A stretch of 64,000 bases of DNA from Branchinecta lynchi (lineage: Eukaryota; Arthropoda; Branchiopoda; Anostraca; Branchinectidae), in assembly GCA_023053575.1 (NCBI GenBank), contig JAKZAP010000010.1:15833225-15897224 (forward strand), in the 5' to 3' direction. The position numbers and the translations under genes were made by a program. Numbering within the stretch: the first letter of the stretch is position 1; each line of letters starts with the position of its first letter. Under the pieces are notes generated by a model, which saw only the letters and a list, made by a program, of their open reading frames with translations, ran no database searches and was not told where the DNA came from. Positions 36,901 to 48,900 of the stretch are shown piece by piece.

Positions 36901-39900
36901 ACTAATACACTTACTTCTACTACTTGCTAATCTTGTTAGTGCTCGTGCCACCTGCAGCACGTCCTGTCGTGACGTGCCTCTTTTTAGTCGATCCCGACAA
37001 ACCCCAGTACAAAACTTTGTTCGTATCTCGCACGGATGTAGATACTATAAATACTAGTTGCTGCTTTAGGTTAGGTCCAGCAGCAGACCTTTGCGACCTT
37101 AGTCTGCGAAGAAAAATCCGGAGAACGTATATCACGGTACTTAACTAATAATACAAAAAAATGGTGACAAAACTACAATTGTGAATAACAAGTTTCGCAA
37201 TTTTCACAATGTTGCTGACGTGGATTTCAGATATCGGCTTTAACCGTGACAAACAAACCAAAAGTGGATTTAAAATAAATTTAGAAAGTCGAATACCCCA
37301 ATGTCGGAGAGTTTCCAGCCAGTATAGGCAGGCTAGACATAGACAGTACACGTAGTCACACACGTAGTCAGTCCAGGGCCCACATGGCCGGGCCAAGTAA
37401 AGACAACCAAAGAAAAGCACTGATCCTTTATTTGTCATGGTGAAGGTCCCTTGTATAACATTCCATCCTCACCTAATATTTTCCGAAGTTTTAAATGACC
37501 TGTCTTACCTATAATACTAATGCAACCTACTTCCGTAATCACTCCATAAATTTCTAAACCCGGAGACCCCAATTTCGTACAATACATTCCAACCCCTCTA
37601 ACAAAACCACGGTGATTTTCTCACCTGCCGTATTTTGCTACCTTCGATGTGTATCACGCTGTCGACGGTTGTCTCCGACAAGTTTTCCGTCAGAAAAACC
37701 GGTTATGTAAATTGTTTCCCTGTTTTCGCTACAAGTCAACGGTCCTCGGAAAAAGCTTAAAACAGCCGAAAACCGTGGGTGGTTTGTTAAAAGCACAGCA
37801 CCGTTTTAAAGTATTCAAATAATTTAAAATACTGTAAGTTGATGAGTAAATAGTGCGAGGGTTCCTTTAAGTATCTATTCTTGGAAATCGATCCCTGATC
37901 TTGCTTTCTACTTTCTTAACCCTCAAAAACTTTCCCTGTGTTTATCCCAGCGAAACCACTTTTCTCCATCTTTCTCTTGGGGGAAGTAAGTAGTAAGTTG
38001 GCCAAGAAGTCCCCCCATTTCCAGGTCATTAATAAAAGTAAGTCCTAATGAACTGTAAAAATGCTTTTCTGCACGACTTGTCTTCCACCACTCGTCCCAA
38101 TTACGCTCGCACGTTGAGGATGATCTCACTCTTTTCCGGTTCTGGAAAGTCCCTTTATCGCAGAAGTGATTCAACCCTTTTTCTGCCAAAAGGGAGGCAA
38201 TGAGATTTGTCTTCGGACCATGTCAGCTGCGTGGACCGGGATCATTAAGTTTTGTTCCAGGAACTTCGAAGTGCATGTGTTCTAAAAGGAGTAAGGTTAG
38301 AAAAAAAAAAGTTCAGTTTGACTGAAAAGGCAGCTTATTTTTACATTTGATACTTAAATACACTGAAACGGTTTAACTTATCTACGGGGTTTTTGTATTT
38401 TTTTTCTCCGGGGCTCGGTAATAACGGCTCAGTGTGCTCTGCGTGCACGACAACCCAAAATTCAGATTAATCAATCAATTCCTTTGATTCAGATGAATCA
38501 GTCAGTCAAACGATTGATTGATTGATAATTCGGCACTATCGACCGAATCAGGAGTAAATTTGCCCAAGTTCAGTGTGCAGGCCTAAACGATAGTTTTCTG
38601 CCGTTAAACATAGGCTATTTGCGCCTGTATCTATTGGCAATTTGGCCCTATATATGGCCCTTGGACTTTTTTTAAATACAGTTATTATTATTATTTTCCA
38701 TTAATTCGCCACTTTGTTCGTCTTGCGTAAGTGAATATTTATATATTAAAAATTAATAATAAGCAAAAGTTGAGCTTGAAAAAAAAATGAACTCATTCGG
38801 AGTTAACGGAGTCTTGCCAGAACTGACTAATCTCAAAAAAGCACTGCACATACCCCAAATGGGTAAAATAATATTATTGGTGTATTCACGACTGGCAAAC
38901 GTGGGACGTGTAAGCATAGGTAACAAGACTGTACAGAACTAGATTTCTTACGTTTGAAAATAAATTGGTGTGCCGACGAGTCTTAAACTTACCGGGTGCA
39001 CCCGAAAAAATGATTGCAGACCCGATGTGCCGTCTAGTCGACCGACACCCGACAAAAGCAGACGAAATTTAGTTTCTTCTGTATAAAAAGAATCCGATGT
39101 GCCAAAGAGAACACCCGAGGCCTGACAAAAGCATACATATTTCGATTTCTTCTGTGTTTGGCCGACAAATTTTTGCAGAATTTGATTTCTTGCTTGTAAA
39201 AAGAGATCGACTCGCCCAACCGTCAATCTTTGGACATAAAAAACAACAAGGGTTGTTCAAAAACGAACGTAAATAGGCACTAAATGGTTCTTGCCTTCTA
39301 CGGAAGTGCCGGGCAGCGGTAACCCTCCATGTTGCATTTTACCAGTTCGAACTTCATGATACGCGATTTTGGCGAGATTTCCTCGGAGTGTGGTGGGAGC
39401 AGAGAGTGGGGGAACCAGCCATAATATCAAAGAATTTGAAAGCCGTGGCTTTTTCTGCTTTATACCTACTATCTTATCCTGTCGTCGCCAATACCAAAAT
39501 TTACTGGCATACCTTTAATTTCTGCGCTTATCCCTATCCCCTTCAACCCCCACCTCCATCCCCGCTGCGTTCGATAATTACTTCGATGTTCTTGTGGATG
39601 AATATTGCAAATTGTCGGTAAAAACAGTTCCCTGGATTCGATAGGGAGGATAATTAGTCCACTAGATTGAGAATTCTGGACCGACTCTCTTGGGATAGGG
39701 GAATGGGAAAGATCGCGCCTGTAACGCTCTCCAGTTCTAAACTTCTCGTAGATGAATGTGACAGACCCCATCTTTTATTGGCTACCTCTGCGTTAGAGCG
39801 AGGGGAGACACCTAAGTGCCCCCCGTTAATGTCACCCACAAATTTTGCTCGTTGTCGATGATGATACCATTTTTGTGGGGTTATTTGGAGCATACTCAAT

Positions 39901-42900
39901 TCCTGCGGAGCTCCTCTCACCATTACTTTTGTCCCGATTGTACTAGTTTCCACAGGACTGAATTATTAACCATTTCACCAAGGTGGAGTTTCGTGCAGGG
40001 TGTGGGGGTGTTCTTATCCATATTTTAAAATATTCGCTAATCTTTGGCCGACATTTTCCGTAAATGCACTCAAAATGCCAATCGTCAAAAAGTCAATATT
40101 TTCTTTCTTTGAGTATTTTTTTCCGTTACTTTGCACTCACGTGTCCATCCGAATAGAGACTTAGTAAGTACGTATGTAGTTTATTTATAACCCGCTATTT
40201 TGAAAAAGCCGAGTAAATGAATTTTTTTCTTTTTTTATCAAGGCACTTCTCTCACCTTCTACCGGTAAATATAGTTAAGGAATGGTTGACGTTTTAGCCA
40301 CGTAGATTCCTATACAATCCGGTTTCCATTTAGTTGTCACAAAGCGTTTCAAATAATAGAGTTTCATGTGCGAAAAGCCGTGGATCACCTATAGAATTTG
40401 TTGTTTGGCAGTAACCTAAATACGGAACGTGGTGACGGATTTTTGCTTGGCGCAGTGGCAGACATACAAAGGTTCTTATCATTATCTGTTCTTCATGCTA
40501 CAGTGTTTTTTTCCATTTCAGATCCTCCTTCAGAAGTAACTATTGTTGGAGCAATGGATGGTAGTCTTATTGTCCCGGTAGGTGGATCGACCCGACTCGA
40601 ATGTCAAGCCGATGCAAGCCCAACCCCAGTTTTCCGATGGTGGCAAAAGACCGACGACAGCCTTATGCCTCGCGCGGAAGGGCGGTTTCTGGTGATCTCT
40701 GGAATTTCATATGATTACCAGGTAAAACATGAATATATTGTTTGCTCCAGTTAATCCTCTCCCGGTTTCTTGCCAGATTTTTTGTTGTCCAAATTCTACC
40801 ACATTTGTTGGTTTCCTGGCAAGATTTGAGAAACAATCTGGACATCCAGAAACATGCTTGAACCTGGCTTCCGTGCGATAGCGATGCGAGAATTGGATGC
40901 AAATATTGAGATGAGCTTAGTGCATTAGGACCGGCAATAGATTTTGACTGCGATTGTTCGATTATGAGATCTGGAAGCTATGCGAACCAGTGAAAAGAGT
41001 AAGGAACGGAGCTATCGTATTACCACACCTTTAGAACACGCCTACTCAGCCCTTGTTTTATTTCGGGATTATCTCTTCGAGGTCCACGAATTTATTTTCC
41101 TTTCACATATGGATATGGGTATAAATGTTTTAGGTTGCATCGTTGCATGCTTCCAGGTTGTCGCTTTCATCGGTTCTTACAGTCTTAGCTTGCCCATATC
41201 CCCCGATCCACTTAGGTCGCCACTCTGTTAAGTTTGATCGTTATTAGTTTCCCGAGAAGGGCCTCCCTCCTCCCGAACTTATTCCTAAGGTTTGGTCTTC
41301 CAAGTGCCAGTAGGGTTCGAATGATTGTTTGATTTCTCCTTGTTTGTTCTTCCTCCATTTCAAAGCGAAAGTGTCGATTGTGAAGTTGGCTTTCGTTCAT
41401 TTGTGTCGGCAGAGTCAACACTTGAACTCTGGTGGGATATGACTGAATTGTGTGTTTGCTTTGAAAAAGGAGGTGTCTAATCTTATTGACAGGATTGACT
41501 GACTTTTTCAGTTGGGCCATGAAACTTGTCAGGCAAATTAGGGGACGAGATTGACTTGAAAGTAAACCTTGAACCCAAGCTGACTGCGAAACATCTGTTA
41601 AACAATGGCTAAAAACGGAAAGCCAGCCACGATGTTTGGAGCAATATTTTGGCCCCTCTTGAGAAGGTCAGGCTGCTGCATGCCTTGAACATTGTTGTAA
41701 ACCGAATGCGAACACCCAGGGGGAGTGCAGGAGGGGGATCCGAAATCTTCCGGCATTTATAACTTTCGAACGGGTGAACCGCTCTGGGTAAAATTCGGAG
41801 CTAGGCAAGAGCGCATGTCCCAGATGTTTCCATTTCAGATCCTGCTACTGTGGGTGAGTTTGAGACGGGTGCTGGAGATCTCGTGGCACACGAGTTGGGG
41901 GTATTTGCTGATGAGCTGATACGACTTGTCAGTTACCCGACAAGACATTGCCACTTCGCGGATCCGAAGGGGAGTGGGTGGAAGGAAAATCCTGGACGTA
42001 TAACTTTCAAACGAGCTATTCGGTCTGGTTGAAACTTGACAGTTGGCAAATTCCCGTGCCAAGAATCTCGGGTTCTCGATCCGGCAACTATGGGGGAGTT
42101 AGACAGGAGTACCAGAAATCATGTGGCACGGTTAGAATGTGGGAGTCAGGATAAGGCTTAGTGGAAAAGGCAAGTATAAGCCCTGATTTTACCACTTTTA
42201 GATCTAGACTGGAGGCAGGCACTGGAGGGGGATGGAGAGGAATCCCGGATTCAGAACAACATAGAGATTGTAGCAGTGACATTTCCTTAGGAATCAGAGG
42301 GACGACGAAACAATCTACGTTTCTTGATCCCATGCCTAACCGTCACTTTCTGACCTCTCGGTTGTCTTTATCGTTATATTCGTATCTCGGTTCTCGGAAG
42401 GATTTAGGCAAAAACACCCCCTCGGCAACGACGTATAGCTAATGCCACTTTGTAATACCGGTGGCTGTTAAAAGATATTTTTAGAAGTTTTCTTGGGAAA
42501 AGGCTCGGAGGTAAATAGTAGGCGGGGTAGATATTCTTTCTCGACTCCTTATTGCGTAGGGAAACATAGATATTGATGATGATACTTTTTTTTGTAAACC
42601 GCCAAAATAAGCCGAAAGAGAAAACTTTCCACTAGCCTTTCGTGTGGTGAAATGGTACATTTTCAACGCGATCGAATACTTGCTGTGACTTTTTCTTTCC
42701 TTAAAGCACAACTCTTATTAGAAATGATCTTTCACAACGACCTATCTCAGAAATATGGTTTTCGGGTAATACCATTACTTTCCACATGAAATCAGTGATT
42801 TTCTTGATAGGATGCTAAATATTTGAAAACTGAACGCGCCGTTGTAAAAAGATGAGAAAATTAAGCAAAATCAAATAAGTCCAAGAGAGAAAATAGACCT

Positions 42901-45900
42901 GATGGTCTGACATGACTTTCAAAATTAAAAACAATACTTTGAAGCTTCTCGTGTCCTTGTGAGGGAAAGAGTTCTCGGCGACCCTGAAGCTTGCTGCAAG
43001 TTGGCGTTCCATGATCGACAGAACTCGGCTCGGCCGAAAGAGGGCTAAAAAGTCATATGTAAAAATGAAAAAAAGCTTACAATTCCAGAAGGGAACTAGG
43101 GATATTATGAAAGGCACAGCAAGCAAGAGGGGTCCTTTAATGCACTGCTTTTGCTTAAGCGCGTAAAAAATATTCATTCTTTCTTTTATTTTCTGTTGCC
43201 ATTATTTTCATGATGGGTAGGCTACATAATGTCTCCATCCAGGGACCAGGGATTCTGTAGAACGCGCGTGACGGAGCATAATTGGCGCATTTGACTCTTG
43301 TGATTAATACAGTTGTTTGGGTTTTCAGATCCGCTTTGTAGATATTTCCGCTTTCTTACAAAGAGATCTAGAGATAAAACAGTAGGCGGAACTTCTTGTT
43401 CCACCCGATGTCTTATTGTATCGTGAAACATGATATCCGACCGAAGTCGAAAATGGCCTAATGGATACTCCGGATTGTAACAGTTAGAACCACTCCAAGA
43501 GGGTTGCCTTATTGTCTGGAATGGAATTACATTTCTAGCCGGGATATGCATCTTCCGCCGGCTATTTCGGAAAGAAATATGGGGTGAAAAAGCGTGATGT
43601 TGGAGATAAATTTGGGGCTTGTCCAACTAAGTTGAGTCGAATGGGTGTTTTAGAAGCGGAAGCCCGAAGGTCTTGAACTCCTTTCCTTTTTTCTGCTTTT
43701 TGTCCTTGAGTAAAGCCGAAAGAAAGAAAAGGGCATGGGTTGTTTCAAACGTTTTTTCAGGGGTTAGTGACTCTCTTTCAGGCTGTATCGTTTCTCGCAA
43801 CAGACCGGTGTATCACAGCCTGTCCCTGAGTACCGTCGACTGTACTTCTAGGACTGTACTTACAGCTCTAATGTTTCTAATCGTCCGGTCATGCTTTTCC
43901 CTGAATCATTGGATTCCAACAAGAACTTATACGATTTACCAAGATGATCCGTCTTCCACAGAATTCCGCAGAATTTGTATTTTACTCTACGCAGTGAAAA
44001 CTCATAACTACTATAACGAAGAACTAATTTAAAATTTCTCGTCGGTATATTATTTTATTTCCAGTTCAAGTGAATGCATAGGCAACGTGTCAGGTGGCCA
44101 TACGTGCTTTAACGGCACGCATGTCACGATAGTTTTGTCGTTGTAGGGAACCAAGTCCGTTGATTAGAACTTGACTTGACGAGCTACATAGGAATCTGTC
44201 GGTCGCGGCGTTTTCTCCGCATCAAGGTCTTGTCCGTTTGTTTGAAGTGTAATCTGTTCGAAGAGTAAATTTGTATTCCAGTTTAAGTTATATTCTTTTT
44301 TTTTTACTTTGTGTACTTTATTATTTCTATTTTATAGAAATTGCTACATAAAAAGATTCATTCATTCAGAAAGATGAGCGACGTTTATACACAATTAAGT
44401 CGTACAACTTATTTATTGATTGTATAATTTGTTTGTTAGACTAACAGGCAATACAGTTTCTGGGAGAAGATTGGATCGATCTGGATTCAGCCTCCGTTTC
44501 CCTTTAATTTCAGTTAGTTTTGGAAACACAATACAAATCGTGGCTGGAGGAGAATTTGCACAATATTTAAATTGTCAATCATTAATGCCTTAAAGAACCT
44601 GTCTTACCTATGATACTAACACAACCTACTTACATAATCACTCGATATATTTCGAAAACCGAAGACCCAAATTTCGTACGGTACATTCTAACCCTTCGAA
44701 CAAAACCACGCTTATTTTCTCACCTGCCGTGTTTTGCTACCTTCGATGTGTATCACGCTGTCGAAGGCTATCTGCGAGAAGATTTTCCATCAGAAAAACC
44801 TTTTATGTAAATTGTTTTCCTGTTTTCGCTATAAGTCAACAGGTCTCGGAAAAAGCTTAAAACAGCCAGAACCGTGGGTTATTTGTTGAAAGCACATCCT
44901 AGTTTTAAGGTATTAAAATATTTTAAAATACTGAAAGTTGAAGAGTAAATAGTGAGAGGGGTCGTTTAAACGATTCACACAAAAATAATTACCCAACAAA
45001 CCATATCTCAACATGTGAGTACTTTGAGCTATCGCTCAGCATGAATAAACGACCAGGGTCGGGTTCTGCCGGTCTGGAGTTTCGGCACCATCACCAGTTC
45101 CACACGGAAAAATTGACATTTTTTTAACCTTATGACGAAAGTACAGAAACTCGGCCGTGAAGTCTTGACCACCAAATCTTTCATAGACCCCCCTTGAAGA
45201 GCCTCCTTACCACAAACTTATCTCCTTAGATCCCCCAACTCCCTACAAAAACAAACCAAGTGCTCCACACCGTCATCCATCTTTCCGCATAACCGGCAAA
45301 ATGTCAGATAGAAAACTAAGCTGCCTTTTCAGTTAAACTTTAAGGAGCACCACGAGGAAAAGTCCTGCTTGGCGAGAAAGCAAGGGCCTCGGGTCACTGA
45401 TGCTAAGCAGCTGTAAGAATCCGGCTGATTAGCATTCATTTTCTGCCTTGCGCTTTTGTTTCCGTCCCTCTGTTTACAGTGCTGTCAGAATTTCCCGCTT
45501 TAGTAACTTTGTTTTCGGACAAATGGTGGGACCCTTGGTCCCTTTGCCAAACCTTGTCTCTCTATCCTGTCGGTGTGTGTATTTTTCTCAGGGATATGTA
45601 AGAGGGCATCAGGTGGGCTTTGACTTATCTGTTTCAGACCTTCCCGTATCAGACAAACTCTGAAAGATCAAAAAGAAAAGGGGAGGGCGGTCGGTCAAGG
45701 GATTAGTGCCCAGCAACAGCGCAGTGAAGAAGTACTGGGGGTGATTACCGTTATTGAAGAAGTAGGGGCTCATGTCGATGTTGGCCGGAGACGAAGCGGA
45801 TAATGTATCTTAGGTTTCTCCTTCGCACTCTTGTTGTAATCATGGTATTTGTTCGATCCCCGCCTCCTCTTTGGCTTTAGTTTGTAAAAGATTTTTTTTA

Positions 45901-48900
45901 GGAATATTATATTTATTTTGAATATTTCCTTCTTCTTATTTAATTTTATTGTCTGTATATTATAATCCCTGATAGTTCAGTATTTTTTCGTAGAAAAACT
46001 TGTACTAGTAGCTTCCTTCCTTTTATTGTGGTTTTCGGCTGGAGGAGACCGCAACTATGTACTGGGGGGTGTGGTCAATTAAATTTATTCAAACAATGTT
46101 TACAACGGATACGTCAGCTATGATTCTTCATTAGCGATATTTCGACCCTTCTTGGCAAGGGTCCTCGTCAGGCTGTCAATCCTCTGGTTCAACTTCGGGG
46201 AAGGAAACAAACCTGTAATAATCAAAAATAAAAATAAAATGTCAATTAAATTAAATACCTTAAGACCCTAGAATCTGAAAAGACATGAAATTGTGTCGTC
46301 ATTACTCCAACCGTGGTCAGTTTGTACTACACAGCGAATCCTTAAGTTATGATTCATTACGCTTTAAGGAGCGTCTGCATCTTTATTTTTAATGTTTATT
46401 CTTTGAAAGAAAAGATTGCCAAGGGCTGGCAACTCTCAGTTTCCACGAGTGAGAACATTGTAATCAGCCTAAAATTTATAGAACCGCCTAATTTATGGCC
46501 AGCCCCGCTGGTATCCACCTGTGCAGCGAAATGGTGTACATCAGGCTCCGGAGAGTGCGTAACCACTCGAAGATTTCCGGTATCAGCATGTGCCAAAAGG
46601 GGTCCGTTTTAAAGTTTAACTGAAAAGCCAACTTATTTGTGTGTCATTTAATTGAATACACTGAATTATTTGGACTCTGGTAAGGGATTTTTATTTTCCA
46701 CTATCTGCTCTAGTTATGACGTTCAGAATATTTGCGGCTGTCCCCACAACGTAAATTCTACTATGATATGGGAATTTTTTATCTCAAAACAAAAGCGGCT
46801 TTTCAGTGGGTAGTAGTGAGCTTGGTGAATACTGCTTAGTGCCTGAACCAGAACAAAAATCATAAATCTGTCTCTTAAGGCATACAACACAGATGCAATC
46901 GCATAGAGGTACCACAAATCACACGAATATTCCACTATTTGGAAATGGACTATTCGTGAATAGCGGAACAACAAAGTAACGCATTTTCAGCGGGTCTTCA
47001 AGCCAAATTGAAGTGAAAAAGGGATGGGTAATTAGATTGTCCTATCCTGGCCCTTTCAGTTAAACTTTAAGCAGAAACAGCGTATTTTGAGGAACTCTTT
47101 AACCTATTTATTTTTATTCTAGGGCGATTACTATTGCACGGCTTCAAATTTGATCAGCAGTAGGGAAAGAACAGTCAGCAGCCAGTCCATTTCGCTGAAA
47201 GTTACTGGTAAGTTGCAATGCTTCTTGGCTATCTGGCGTCTTGGCCTTACGTGGGGCGTTTTTTCAAGGCCTATTTGTGTGCCACACATTTCTGAGTGTT
47301 TATCACAGAAAGAGAAGTGTGTGTGCAGTCGACTCACAAGTTGCAACTCGCGAAAACACCCTTTTTTCTGTGTGTTTTTGCGATCCCAAAACGTAAGTGG
47401 AGGGATACCCATGACATCGCAAAAGTTGTCCGTCTGTCCGTCCGTCTGTCCGTCTGTGCGCACTATATGAGGACTCTTTGGGTCAAGAGTAAAGTCGAGT
47501 TCGTAGATGGGCTCTGTAGCCCTAGATTTAGGGGTGGGGGTTTAGATTAAGGGGCAAATGAAATATTTTTAAACAGATGATGTGATAGTCGATTATGGGG
47601 TAAGAATACATGCTGAACACGATGGTGAAAACCATTTTGTCATCGAACAAGTAGTTCGCTCAGAATCCGGCCAAAACCGGAAAATTTGTTAAAAGTAAAA
47701 GTTTTATTTGAAGCTGATTAGATATTCGATATAGAAGTAAGAAGACATGCTGAACACGATGGTTTAACCATTTTTTCGCCGGACAAGTAGTTAGCCCAGA
47801 ATCCGGCCAAAACAAAAAGTCAAAGTCTTTTAAAAGTAAGTTTTATTTGAAGTTGATTAGATGTTCGATTTAGGGGTAAGAAGACATGCTGAAAACGATG
47901 GTGAAAACCAATTTTTTCGCCAGACGAGTAGTTAGACCGAAATCCGGCCAAAACCGGAAAGTCTTTTAAAAGTAAAAGTTTTATTTGAAGTTGATTAGAT
48001 GTTCGATTTAGGGGTAGAAAGACATCTTGAACACGATGGTGAAAACCATTTTCTCGCAGGCCAAGAAGCTCGCCCGGAATTTGGCCAAAACCGGCAAGTT
48101 CGTTAAAAGTAAAAGTTTATCTGAAGTTGATTAGATGTTCGATTTAGGGGTAAGAAGACATGCTGAAAACGATGGTGAAAACCAGTTTTCGCAAGACGAG
48201 TAGACCGAAATCCGGCCAAAACCGGAAAGTCTTTTAAAAGGAAAAGTTTTATTTGAAGTTGATTAGATGTTCGATTTAGGGGTAGAAAGACATCTTGAAC
48301 ACGATGGTGAAAACCATTTTGTCGCAGGCCAAGAAGTTCGCCTGGAATTTGGCCAAAACCGGCAAGTTCGTTAAAAGTAAAAGTTTTATCTGAAGTTGAT
48401 TAGATGTTCGATTTAGGGGTAAGAAGACATGCTGAGCACTTATTTGAAAAGTATTTTCTACTCGGACAACTTGTTCGCCGGAATCAGTCCGAAACAAGAA
48501 AATTTGTTAATATCAAAAGTTTTATTTGAAGTTGATTGATGACAGATTTAGGGGTAAGAAGACACGCTGAATCTGTATATGACAATCTTCTCCTTTTTTT
48601 TTTACCGTGCATATAGTTTGTTCGGAATCTGGTTGAAACCGGATTTTTTTTTATAAGAAGTTTTACTTGAAGTTGAGATGTTCTTTTATACGTACCAATC
48701 TGTACTAGAAGGATCTTTAATTTTATGTCTATCTGCTAAGTAGTTAGTTTTGTTATTTAGAATTTTAATCCAGTTTTATGATCTGGAGTTAACACAATTT
48801 GCCGCTAAATATGAGTTTCGCGCCAAGTTCGAGCCAGAGAATCGAAAATCACCTTGATAGTTATTTGTCAAATTGGAGCTACGGAAACCTTTTGGCTCGC

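Noticed and set aside
47420..48690. CRISPR-like repeat array
   Set aside because: Units are long and contiguous, without unique spacers of constant size, and lie in a eukaryotic intron: a minisatellite.
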